NCBI GenBank assembly: GCA_035610835.1
Contig: CM069448.1
Coordinates: 11,904,462 to 11,968,461, forward strand
Origin: Ophiura sarsii
Lineage: Eukaryota; Echinodermata; Ophiuroidea; Amphilepidida; Ophiuridae
Reading direction: 5' to 3'
DNA length: 64,000 nucleotides
The notes beneath the pieces were generated by a model, which saw nothing but the letters and a program-made list of their open reading frames with translations, ran no database searches and was not told where the DNA came from. Below are positions 1 through 13,100 of this stretch, piece after piece. Numbering within the stretch: position 1 is the first letter of the stretch; every line of letters starts with the position of its first letter. The translations under genes and the position numbers were made by a program.

Positions 1-336
1 CGTTTAGATGACCTTTAACCGTTTAGAATGACCTCCGACTGTTAACATTTATTTTTGAGCGTGTAGATTGACCTTTGGCCTTTAATTGACATTTATTACT
101 AAGCAAAAGCAAAAAAAAAAGGATTATTCTAATCTAAACAGTTTTTTTTTAAATAACTTAGAAATGAAAAATCATTGACACTATAGAATATTTTAGATGA
201 AACAAATAAAATATTAGAATAGCTTTTCCCAAAGTTTAAATGTGTTTAAATTTACCAACATCTTCAGATTCATGTTACTTTCACCTATTCATATTATCAA
301 ATTCCATCAGCAATCGCTGATCAAGTTTTCAGTATT

Positions 337-342
337 TTTATT
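337..342 (-). terminator. Possible poly(A) signal AATAAA
   Basis: AATAAA on the minus strand, about 70 bases past the candidate stop codon at 411. Such hexamers are frequent in AT-rich DNA, so this is only suggestive. Confidence 0.2.
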
Positions 343-410
343 AGCATTATCGTTGCCCAATTAGTAAAACAAATGTTCATATTGGTTTCATTACCAACCC
401 CTGTACATTT

Positions 411-451
411 TCAAAGGAGGAAAATTGCAGACCATGCATCTTTGAAAGAGC
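411..451 (-). CDS. PKHD1L1: Possible terminal PKHD1L1 exon (short cytoplasmic tail)
   Basis: A minus-strand acceptor gattgcag before position 451 would continue the phase-1 frame as SFKDAWSAIFLL and stop at TGA (411-413). An AATAAA on the same strand at 337-342 lies about 70 bases further on. The polypyrimidine tract is poor and the stretch is short. The real last exon could instead lie outside the window. Confidence 0.25.
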
Positions 452-769
452 CTGCAATCCCTTAAAACAACCTCGAACGAAGAGAATACATGAAAATTGC
501 ACAAAAGAAAGTGCACACTTATTAATTACAATCGACACCTTTACATGGATACGTTTTTAACTGCCTCATAAATGATGTGGCAGGACACCCTCAAAATGCA
601 TTTAAAAAAAACTTATACCCTTATTAAGCGGACTCCTGTACACCATGTAGCGATCCGTTCGTCACACTCACTATCTTTGTCCATTATGCAAACAGGATAC
701 CAAACTGTAGCTAATAAAATTCTTCCAAGGTCTTTATCTCATATATTTTTACATGCTTAGTTATACATA

Positions 770-960
770 CCTAGGGTTAGGGAAAATCTGTGATCACGTT
801 ATTTCCCTAACGCTATTATAACCTAACCCAATATAACATATTAGGTAGGGAAAATCTGTGATCACTTTATTTCCCCAAACCTTTATAACATATAGGGTAG
901 GGAAAATCTGTGATCACGTTATTTCCCTAACCCTAACCCTAACCATAACCCTCTCTAAAA
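770..960. repeat. Three copies of an imperfect palindrome with TTAGGG-type edges
   Basis: The unit TAGGGAAAATCTGTGATCAC followed by G/TTTATTTCCCTAA occurs at about 775, 847 and 897. Each folds on itself, and the last ends in CCCTAACCCTAACCCTAACC. It lies in the intron after the transmembrane exon. The rest of 1-1048 shows nothing else. Confidence 0.7.
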
Positions 961-1048
961 TGTGTGGACTGTCTTCTTTTTTCAGTGTGTATAATAAAAA
1001 AGTGTTTCTTAGAAACCCAATTTTCCATAAAACATCAATCACACTTAC

Positions 1049-1172
1049 TGGAGCTATTCATCTTCTTGCAGACAATCAACACAACCACGACGATGATTAT
1101 GATGACAACCACAACCACAACAGCTATGACAAAGATCGGGAATGCTTCAGTAACAGGTGCAACAGGTGAAAC
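1049..1172 (-). CDS. PKHD1L1: PKHD1L1 exon 36 of window (transmembrane helix)
   Basis: 124 bases, phase 0 to 1, residues 3457-3498. Encodes VSPVAPVTEAFPIFVIA, then about 20 Val/Ile/Leu residues, then CKKMNSS. This is a single-pass helix followed by the basic stop-transfer pair KK, giving a type I orientation. The acceptor is tcttgaag after a T-rich tract and the donor is gtaagt. The helix is unusually simple (almost only Val and Ile codons). The tail continues in at least one further exon. Confidence 0.88.
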
Positions 1173-4100
1173 CTTCAAGACAAATAAAAGAGATGCAATA
1201 TTAGGCCAAACAAAGAAGATAATCTGTCTCAGAAACATTGTGCTAAGTGCTGTTTTTTTTGTTTTGTTTTTTTGCTTATCCAAGCTTACGGAGAAGTCCA
1301 AAAAAAAAAAAAAAGAAAGAAAGTGTTTTAGCCCCCAGCGCATAGACCTACACGCCGTAGCTCATTTCACATACCAATGCGGGCGGGCTTCTGAGACAGA
1401 CCTTCTTCTTTGTTTGGCCTTAGTAATGCTTGCTGTTCATGCAGTATTTATTTATTCATTCATTTATTTATTTAAATCTCCTCAAACAAATTTCAATCGC
1501 CAATTTTTCTAAAATTTTGTGATTCATTCATATTTACAAAGTAGGGATAATTTGGAACATTCCGATTGAGACTGGCCCATATTCTCAAGCAAGGGGCTGC
1601 CGCTGAGCACTGAAACAAGTGATTACTACGAATGAGGTATCATTGTAAAGATGAACACATCAGCTTTCTATTGATGTGCAACACACTATAAACATGACAA
1701 AATAAACAAAAGATTGAACAATATTTCTGGACTTATTTTGAAGGGTTTATATATAGGCCTCTGGCCCTTTATACTACATTATACAAAAATCATAAACATG
1801 CATACATATACAATCTGTATTTTGCTCAGAGGGTGGGCACTTAATCACCTTAATCAATCGGACCCAATCAATGGTTTATTAATCTACAATAATACAAGAT
1901 CAACCTGTGAAATGATTATGAACCCATCCCTAAAGCACAATGTTATAATTACAAAACATAATTCAATTTGAGATGATTACCAATGGATATTGATGCAATT
2001 TCATTTTAATGGTGTAAATTTGCACCAATAACAAATGCAATTGTTAAAAAATTTGAATTTATTTTGGATTTCAAGAAAATTAAAAAACAAAAGCAACCAA
2101 CAAACAACGCTAACTAACAGGTTTGTCTTTGTAGTATTTTGTTTTGAGGTGTGTTTTGGTGGTGTGGTGGGGTGTGGTGGGGTGTTGTTGGGTGTTTTTT
2201 TGGGGGGGGGGTTCAATATTAAAATATTGTCACCCATTTTGCCTGATTGCAGTGTATTTGGATTTTACTCACTGTTGTGGGCTGAGCGATAGATTGCGTT
2301 CCATCGACCAATAAAGAATTCTCGGCCACAAGAGTTTCACCATTAAAGGTCAGCGTGATGACATCACCGGCTGCAAGATCATCAATTAGCTGTTGCTGAG
2401 CAGCAGTAACTTGACCTTGAACATCAAAGGTCACTATGATGGATCCTGGAACATGGAATAGAGGTTAATAACATTTAACATTTGTAGATATTAACAGGGC
2501 TTTCTTTGACAATTTCTACAGAAAAAAAATATTTTGGGTGCGCTAAATCAACAACCAAGCTATCAAAAAGAGTTAATTTTCATTATAATCCCCATGAACT
2601 ACCACACAAAAAGAGTTTATTTTGAAGTTTATGTTGTAAGCTTATCTGCAGCAAACATTGCAACCCTGTTATGGAATTTGTGTAGCAAATTAATATGAAG
2701 AAAACATGCTCAACCGCCCCTATAAGGGAGGTCTATCCCCTCCCATACAAAGGTTTTTTCCATAGCTAGCAAGGGTCGGTCTGGCACTTTTGTTTTGATT
2801 TGGAGGTGCAACATTTTCAACAATTTCTTAATTTACAAAACAAAAATTTTAATTAAATTAATTGGGGAAAATAACATTTAGAAAATAAATGCCATATCTT
2901 TAATTTCAAATGAAGTCAACAAAAGCCAGCTACACTGCTCCATACCTTCTGAGATGACGACATTGCTGAATGTGACATTGTCATACAGGTGAGCAATGTT
3001 ATTCAAGAAACTATACTTGAACAGTTGTTCGTTGCCGTTGACGACCGTATCATAGTCTGCATCGAAAGTGACGCTCATCGAGGTAGACTCTCCCGTGTGC
3101 ACGATGGCATTGGAGTCCTCAACGTTGAATGGATCCAACTGCACACTGAATACATAATCACTACTGGGTTCTGTTGTGATTTGAATCTCCAAGATGTGGT
3201 AGTAACCAGCCGCATCTATGGAGAGATTGGTGAAACGGGCCTGAGCTGTTGCAAGGTCAAAGGTCACTATGACATCACCGACGAGTTGTCCACGATAGTT
3301 GGTGGGATCAGAGAGGGAAGCTGTTGCCTTCCAGACATAATCCTGGTGGAAAAGAAATGATCATATTCAACTTCAATAACTATTTATTTAAACTCAAAAC
3401 ACTAAAGCGGACATTATTTGCAAAATAGTCTCCTCATGGTATTATATTAATGCCAGCAATTTTACCGTCCATTGCCTTTCTAATCTGAAACTTTCTCCAT
3501 TATTTTATATGTATCTAATATTACAACATTCATATTTATTTTTCTTAAGGCCCTGTCACACCATAACGTATCGCCTCAACGTATGCCAACGTATGCGAAA
3601 TATCGAAAAATACGTTGGTGTACGTTGGCGTACGCTGATATAAGTTAGGGGTACGTTGGGGATACGTCGTTTACGTTAGGAGCACGCTGTGATACGCTGT
3701 GACAATTTGGACCACGAAAAAATATTGAGCATGCTCAAAATTTCTCGACGTATTCAACGTGTGCTTAATACATTCTGCATAAGTTCCCGGTAAGTTTGTG
3801 GTACGTTAAATATACGTTGACATACGCTGACATACGTTAGTGGTACGTTACTCGTAAGTTGGTATACGTTGATGAACGTAGGCTGGGGGAAACGTACAGC
3901 CAACGTAGTGATAAGGAGTTGATAACGTATATGTGCCGTATGTCTAACGTATGCCTGAAGTATTTCCAACGAGTTTCGACGTATTCTCACGTATTCACCT
4001 TATGCCGGGCGATCGTGTAAGGCCCTGTCACGTATCCATAGCGTATCCATAGCGTATTGAACGTATACATAGCGTATGACTAACGTATTGATAGCGTATC

Positions 4101-7100
4101 ACTAACTAATAACATACTTATGAAAGCGTATCACAGCCTATGCGAGCGTATGCGAGCGTATGACTAACGTATACTTAACGTATTCGTAGCGTTTGTCTGC
4201 CGTGTTCGACGTATCGTCAGCGTATCCTCGACGTACCACGAACACGTGGCTTATTATGCCGCTGTAGCACGTATACATACCGCGCCGATCTCGCATTGCA
4301 TCGTACCGCGCCGATCTCGCATTGCATCGTTCAAGCAGTTAACATGCCTCCCAAGAAGAAGCAAGCAACCAGGGGCCGAGGCCGAGGAGGAGGAAAAAGC
4401 AAGAAGGCCAAGACAGACCATGAAGAAGTGAGGATGAGATACTCAAGTGACCCATTTATATACTCAAACCCTCCATAAGTTCCCAAAACGCCGAATGCGC
4501 GCTAGCTGTACGGTAGCCCTGTCACACCATGGCGTATCGCCTGAACGTATAACAACGTATGCGAAATATCGAAAAATACGTTGGCGTACGTTGGCGTACG
4601 TTTGTGTACGCTGATACAAGTAAGGGGTAAGTTTGGGATACGTCGTATACGTTAAGAGCACGCTGTGATACGTTGTGAAAATTTGGAACACGTCGAGCCC
4701 GCGAAAAATTATTGAGCATGTTCAAAATTTCTCGACGTACTCAACGTGTGCTTAACTTACGTTCTGCATAAGTTCCCGATAGGTTCGTGGTACGTTAGAC
4801 ATACGTTTACAAACGCTGACATACGTTAGACATACGCTGACATACGTTAGAGGTACGTTAATCGTCTTAAGTTGTGGGTTGGACATATAGATTTACCCTT
4901 CTAGATATTTTAATAGTTATCATCTAGGCTGCCTTTACTTGAACTGGCAACACTTGTCCCGCCGTGTACGAAACTCAATTTCTGCAACGGCATAAGTCAC
5001 GTGTTCGTTGTACGCCGAGGATACGCTGAGGATACGTCGAGCACGGCAGACATACGCTACGAATACGTTGGTCATACGCTCGCCGATGGCATACGCTGTG
5101 ACACGCTGTGATAAGTTTGTTATAAGTTAGTGATACGCTATCAATACGTTAGTCATACGCTATGTATGCGTTTAATACGCTATGGATACGTCCATTCCAT
5201 CACCGACTTTGACGCAATTCGTTGGGAAGTTGGACGTTCTTGGACGTTCTCGGACTCTGACAATTGTCGAGCTATTTTTTGAATACGTCGGCATACGTTC
5301 AGGCCACGTTCAGGCCATACGCTATGGTGTGACAGGGCCTTTAACAGCATGTATTTGTTATACTGTACATTAACATATTTTAATCCATTATGTATATATC
5401 TGTTGCTACACCAGATAGGCCCAAATGTTATTTGCACAATATCAACACATTCTTTGTCTCAATTTCTTTTAGTCTACTTTGTTCCACTTCTAGGACATAC
5501 ATTTTGGTCAAATCATTTCAGCCTTTAAAGGTAGATGACCCGATCACATTTTCGTAACACAGAATTATTTCAAACATACGGAGATTTTCGTATCATATGA
5601 AAGCTCGTATTTTTCTCATCATCATACTGAAATTTGACAGCCTAAATCGGTATAATTACGGAGAAATCGATGAAATAACGTAGAATTACCGCGAATGGTG
5701 GTAACCACCGATATAGTTTGTGTACTACTCAATGGGTACAGTTCACAGCATCTTGTGCGTCTAAAATAAGAACCATTAGAGCTATGCAACTCAAACTTTG
5801 GAACACAACTTTTTTAAGGATGACCTTTCATGTAGAATAGAAAACTTCAAGTTGAAAATCGGAACATCTACCTTTAACACAGCCACAAATATTGACAAGG
5901 CTAAATTTTATTCACATTTCATTTTACCCTTATTCCAATTTATATCATTTTAATGAACACTTTAAATTACAATTACTATCTGTCGGGAGCCCATCCTTTG
6001 TAAGGAGTGATCTTGTTACCACTGCTTCATAGCGATGGTGGTATCCTTTGTAAGGAGTGATCTTGTTACCACTGCTTCATAGCGATGGTGGTATACTAGG
6101 CTAAAGAGCAATATGTTAAACAGCTCCCCATGTGATATAGGGCTCAAGAAAAGGCAAGCAATTGCTGTCAAAAAATAAAAAAGCTTTTCCAATTTTAAGC
6201 TTATTTTCAATTGCAAGTACCAATAAGTATAAAGATTAATTTTAAAAATAAGCAAAGGATATAAAGTTAAGAAATGCAACATAATCCAAAAACATTGAAA
6301 TTGGTACAGATATGAAGACTACCAAGTCTAGAAAACAGGCGTTTACAATTAAAGGTGAACTAAAAATTGAATTGAGTTTAGTAGCATCCCCATTCCCCCT
6401 TGAAACCATATATGTTACCTTATCTGCCAGATCTGTTACTACCAACATAGTGTCTTCATCCCTGATTTCCACGACAACTTCAAACTTCTCGTCAACAGCA
6501 ATAGCTGCAGATGGTGCATCGACCACGGCGGCAATATATGGTCGAGCCGTGACACTGAAAACGTCAGAGCTGATAGCCAGACTGGATGTGTTGGGATAGG
6601 TGATGCTGAAGTCCAGGATGACGTCAGAGCCTGAGAGATCGATGCCAAGGCTGGTGTAATTGGCCCATCCATCAACAAATGGGATGGTCATGTTACCTAG
6701 GAGATCTGCATTGTTGCTATGGCTACCAGACTTGATAGTGGCTGTCAGTTGCCATGGGTTGGAGGTGGTGCCTAGCTGCTCGACTAGAATACCCTGGAAT
6801 TAGAACCAAAACAAGGGTCATGAATAAAGTTTACAAAATACAATAAGTGTATATTTATGGTGTCAAAGTAATTTCCTACATATATCAAAAAATTGCAGCC
6901 TTATTGAATTGTAGAGTAATTGATTGAGAGTTTATCACATGTGAGCAGAAAAATAGAAATTGATCAACTTTTTTTGCATTGTTTGTTATCATCCTCCACT
7001 CAAGCTTGCCTCCACTCCCAAAAGTGACTCAAGTCAATTTGTCTGGATAAATGACTCAAGTCAATTCGTCTGGATAAGTGACTCAAGTCAATTCATCAGG

Positions 7101-10100
7101 ATAAATGACTCTAGTCAATTCATTGGGATAAGTGACTCAAGTCATCTGGATAAGTGACTCAAGTCATCGGGATAAGTGACTCAAGTCAATTCATCTGGAT
7201 AAGTGACTCGTCAATTCATCTGGATAAGTGACTCAAGTCAATTCATCGGGATAAGTGACTCATCAATTCATCGGGATAAGTGACTCATCAATTCATCGGG
7301 ATAAGTGACTCGTCAATTCATCGGGATAAGTGACTCAAGTCAATTCATCGGGATAAGTGACTCAAGTCAATTCATCTGGATAAGTGACTCGTCAATTCAT
7401 CGGGATAAGTGACTCAAGTCAATTCATCGGGATAAGTGACTCAAGTCAATTCATCGGGATAAGTGACTCGTCAATTCATTGGGATAAGTGACTCAAGTCA
7501 ATTCATCGGGATAAGTGACTCAAGTCAATTCATCTGGATAAGTGACTCAAGTCAATTCATCGGGATAAGTGACTCGTCAATTTATCTGGATAAGTGACTC
7601 AAGTCAATTAATCGGGATAAGTGACTCGTCAATTCATCGGGATAAGTGACTCAAGTCAATTCATCGGGATAAGTGACTCAAGTCAATTCATCGGGATAAG
7701 TGACTCGTCAATTCATCGGGATAAGTGACTCAAGTCAATTCATCTGGATAAGTGACTCAAGTCAATTCATCGGGATAAGTGACTCAAGTCAATTCATCTG
7801 GATAAGTGACTCAAGTCAATTCATCTGGATAAGTGACTTGAGTCAAGTTCAGTCTTTTGAACAATTAGGAAACATTGACAAAGGTCTAATTAAGTCTTTG
7901 TTCTCAAGAATAACCACATACATTAGGATGGAATTGAACCATTTTATCTTCAGAACTTTTCAGAACATGTTTCACAAATTAACACTTTTCTATTACAGAC
8001 TAAAGACCCTGAGGCCATAACATGTCTATTTTTAAGCAAGGCCACATTGCTTTTAAAACAGTGCTTTAGAGCATGACCCCATGACCACTGGCCTGCCTAA
8101 TCTGGGAATTGAAGAATTTATGACCGGCCAATAGCTTAATCGCTGAAGTGGATCATAATGGTAACACTAAATCAATTTGTTCTTTTAAACTGGCACACCT
8201 GCTTGGCAATATAGTGCTAAATAGGGGAAAGCTCTAAATTTTAAAAAACTGTGTGCTGGTGATCATCTCGAAAATAATCATAATGTCAGTGTTCACACCT
8301 GGAGATGCACATTGTGAAAAACAACAATAAATGTCATCATTTAGAAAGATAGCAGCGATATATAGAGGGACACCAAAAACTTAGTCTATATTCTCACCAG
8401 TGCATCCAGAACCTTGATCTTGGGCTGCACCGTAAACGCTTCCCCTTCCACTGCTTCAGAGGGCTCCGTTACTACCACTAGTTGAGTGGGGATACGATAC
8501 ACAATGGCGACCACAGATGAGGAGTCCTCCTCCTCCTCCTCAGCCTGTTGCTCGGAAAACCTGGTAATGCAAAGATAATACAGGTCAAAGGTCATTTACC
8601 GTTTGTCAATTTGGGAGAATTTAATTTGACATCAAAACAGACCATTGGTCAGCAAACCTTAGTTGAAGAAGATAAGAAAAAAAAGAAAAAAAACCGGAAC
8701 TTATCACCTCTCAAGCTTCACAAAATCTGGGGTTTTTTGTTCGATTTCAATAAGTTTGGTGCAGTTTTCAAGCTAAAAATAAGGTTTGTAACATGAATTT
8801 AAAATATCAATTTTCCTTTTTTGGAAACAGATGATCTCTTTTGATATGATGGATCACATATGGTATACCTTTTAAGCTAAAATAAGTATTTTATAGCAAA
8901 ATTACTGAATTACCACACAATTTGCGCAATAGAGGGTGCATACTGAGCAGCTGAAAGTACCAAATTAAAATATGGTATGACTGGTAGCTGATGGGGGTGC
9001 AAATCCTTAGCAGTTGATCTTTTTTGGTTACAAATTGTGAGCACCCCCCAAATAAAAAATGGCCCTAAAGAGAGGTCCGTTTGCCTGTTTTGTTATGAAA
9101 ATGTTTAATTACGTTTGCGTTCCGTTGGTTGGTCCTCCCGTTCCGTTGCTAGCTTTGACGCCTCCTGTGGGGTCAGTAGCAGGCGCCTCTGGCTCCGTCA
9201 TGGCAAGAGAGGTGATTTCAATATCCAGGGCACCACCTAAGTCACCAGACTGCATTTCATTGGCTAGTGTAGATTGGATGTCTACTAGCACATCAAAGCT
9301 CAAACTGGAAGATGAAGAGGCTGTGAATATAATGATTGAAAATACAACAAATACTTCAATTAATGTTCCATTTGCTGGTAACTTAAAATGTGTGCGTTTG
9401 AGGGTGTGTTTTTTTTAAATAATTTATTTAAATAAAAAATGCACTGTTAAAAAGATTCGAATATTAAAAACAAGTGTTATTAGTGTAAGAATGCTAAAGG
9501 GGATCAGAATTCATGGGTGCAAATTCTTTTGAAAACTGTACAAATTTTGCCTCTCACAATTTGAAGAAACATGTGATTTTTGTAGAAATCCTGCTAATAT
9601 AGCTATTTTTGACATGAATGTAACAACTACATAGCATCAATTGTAACCCTAATATAACCTATGTTACATTAACCCTGTAATTCATGAACTAATTAATACT
9701 CACAACCAGGAGTAGTTGAAGGAGCTTGTGTAGGTGTACCGGTTGCTGTCTCATCACTATCATCTGCAATAGTGGCTTGCGGGGCTTCTCCGATTTCCAA
9801 AACCACTTCTGTCTCTGCTGCTCTCTTGCGTCGTCTACTGTCCGCTGCGATGATCTGCACAATTCGTATCTGCGACGGTTCCACATCCAGAAATGCCACA
9901 AGATTTGCAATTAGATTCTCTTCGAAGAAATCCCCAACGGTAATCGCAGGAACACCAAATGTTACCATGACAACTGGCGTGGTGCGAATGGTGAGCGGAT
10001 CGGCACCTCGAAGATTGATCCATAGTGTTCCAGCAGCACGATCAAAGAAATTCTCGCCATAGATATTTGAAGTAGGTTCTGGGCGGTACTCTTCTGGCGT

Positions 10101-13100
10101 TTGGTCATCTCTCCATTCAAATTCCCCATCTTCATTATAGGCGCCATTATTTGGTGTGATGTACAGTCCGTTGACGTACACATCTAGTCTTTGCGGGTTA
10201 GCATACCAGATACCAACAACAACCTTTTGGGTGTCTTCGGCATTTAGCAATTGGAATCGTAGATTCTGCGGATTGGTACTACTGAAGACCAGCTCATATT
10301 CCTTTCCTGTGGCAACGATGGTTTGGAATGTGCTGAGTCGCTCTTGGCAGGTGTAGCCATGACACCAACCATGATCCTGTGGACCATTGATGAGGTCTAC
10401 GTAAGTGTCAGTAAACAAAGCGACTGGTGACAAACGACGCACCTCAGTGTCTGGGTCCAGACTTTCCACTAACATTAGCATATGATCTATGCCGTGACAT
10501 TCATATGAAGTCCAAGCATCTCGCCATTCACACTCATCATCATGGCCTCGGTAGATACCTGCAATAATAGAGATTACATCCATCAACGTTTTTGTATAAG
10601 CCCTTAATACATGCAGCTATTAATTTGTAATTATACAAAACAGATTTTTCAGAATCCTTTCGCAATTTTCATAGTCTATCTCATTTATTACTGAACCCAT
10701 ACTAGGCATGTTTGTAGTAATTTTAATGCATTTCTCAATAAATGTGTTCATTGCCCTAACGTAATCAATATAGAAAGTATCCATGTGTCTACCATATTTG
10801 TCTAAAGTCTATTTCAAACTTTCAGAAATATAAAAGAGCAACATCACATAATAATAATCTGTGACCAACACGCATGTTGAATGGATACCCATTCAAATAA
10901 CCCGCCAAATATAAAGGTAATTCTTTGACCAGTGTAGCGTGTATAAGAGGTCGTGCATCGAATTGTTCTGAACAATGAATACTACGGGAACGATGAGCTT
11001 TTGTTATAGGTATGCATGAGTGAGTGCCTCGTAATTTGGTCCCACTGCTGACGTCATTGATGGTCGCCCAATTTATAAGATCTTTGATTCTTTTTACAGA
11101 GAGGGGATTACCAAAAATCTTAAAATTGGTATTGTGGCTTGCTCAATCCTTTAAAAATTAAAAATTAAATTCTTGTATTCTAGTGGTTCTATGATTTCCA
11201 ATGATATATAACTATCCACTAGAATCCTATTCAACTTCAACACAAAAATGCCAACAAGTTACATAGGAGATTATGCTTCATGCTATGTTCGGGGGTCAGC
11301 AATCCAATGTTACCTTTATTAGGCATTTTATCGTCATACGCTATGCGGCTACCGTCCAGGTTGGTCACCATCACTGGAGGAATTCGGTAATCACCAAGAC
11401 CACGTCTTGGGTCACCATTCCACTCAAAAGCAGAATCAGGTATGATGGTGCCTATAGAGCCCAGCAGAGTGCCATCCAAATCACGAATCATGGCTTTCTT
11501 CATACCATCGCAGTCCATGTCTACACAATCTGATGGGTTGACCAGGCTGTTAAGAAACAATATGGGATAGCATAGATTAGGCGACGCAAAGAAACCCCTG
11601 TTTTGCAGGCGGACAGGCTTATCAAGTAGGGTCGGTCGGTGATATTTTTTTTTAAACCTAAAATGTCACCAAAATCTGCAAAAAATCAATTTAAAAATTG
11701 GTGGACAAAAATTTTCTACACATTTTCGGCCAAAAAGCGGCTGATCATATCTGATTTGAGAAAAAAGGTTATTGACTTGGATTCCAATATTGGTCCATTT
11801 GTTTCCTCCAATAGCTACATTCCCAAAACACAACCCTAGATAGTTAGAGATAATACATGGAATAGGAACCTTACCCAAGTGATGGTCTGTGTATATGCAC
11901 ACAGGGGGATGTTCTGTGCATATAACCACAGGGGGGTGGGAGTCACCAACAATGGGATTTGTTTGACAAAATCAACTGGTGTTCTTTGGCAAAATCAACT
12001 GGTGTTCTTTGGCCTCTGTTAGTTGTATTACTAAAACACTCCTAGATAGTTAGAGTTAATACATGGTATAGGAACCTTACCCAAGTGATGATCTGTGTAT
12101 ATGCACACAGGGGGATGGTCTGTGCATATAACCACAGGGGGGTGGGAGTCACCAACAATGGGATTTGTTTGACAAAATCAACTGGTGTTCTTTGGCCCCT
12201 GTTAGTTGTATTACTAAAACACTCCTAGATAGTTAGAGTTAATACATGGTATAGGAACCTTACCCAAGTGATGATCTGTGTATATGCACACAGGGGGATG
12301 GTCTGTGCATATAACCACAGGGGGTGGGAGTCACCAACAATGGGATTTGTTTGACAAAATCAACTGGTGTTCTTTGGCCCCTGTTAGTTGTATTACTAAA
12401 ACACTCCTAGATGGTTATGATTAATACTTAGTATAGGAACCTTACCCAAGTGATGGTCGGTGTATATGCACTATGTTACCGATGTCCACATCTACCATAC
12501 GAATATTTGTGGTGTGTATGGGATGCAGGAAGTCACCAACTGCAGGATTGGTCATGATCATCTGGTGAGATTTGCCGCACATCGTCTTAAAGTTGCCAAA
12601 CATCACATCTAAAATAAAAGTATTGCCAATTACAAAATGAGTACAAACATTGATGCTTCGAGATTCCTGGTGTTACCTTCATGTAAGGGAGGCAGAGTTA
12701 GTCTAGAGTAAAGACTTCATTGAAGGATTATACTGAATAAAGCTTATAATCCCAGAATGAAGTGTTCTTGCTAGTCTAGTTTTGTGACACCCTTACGTGG
12801 AGGTACAACCAGAAAATTGACAAAGATGAACAAAAATAGCTCATAGAATTGAACAATCCTAAATTTGTAATTTAAAGACTGAGAATTATTTTTGAAAATA
12901 TTTGATTTTAGTACCAGAGTGTTTAAACATAAGTGACGTGATCAAGCGAAATGAGTCACGTGTCAGCCGTTTTGAATTTTGATATTTAAAAGCAGGCGAA
13001 AAAGCTCTGTTCAATCGTGTCACATATTTGAAAAGTTTCAATTAATAAAGGCAATAAAAAAGAACTTCCTTCTTTAAATGGGGGAAAATATTTGTTACCT

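Noticed and set aside
930..960. Possible telomere (CCCTAA repeats)
   Set aside because: Only about three units, part of a dispersed palindromic repeat, with gene sequence on one side and ordinary DNA on the other.
858..1512. Two overlapping plus-strand frames of 103 and 182 codons
   Set aside because: They cover the minus-strand transmembrane exon and homopolymers; His/Thr runs are the complement of Val/Ile codons.
9107..9112. TAA at the end of exon 31 as the gene's stop codon
   Set aside because: The sequence CAAAC|GTAATT is a donor; using it joins phase 2 to an exon with family-typical sequence and leads on to the transmembrane helix.
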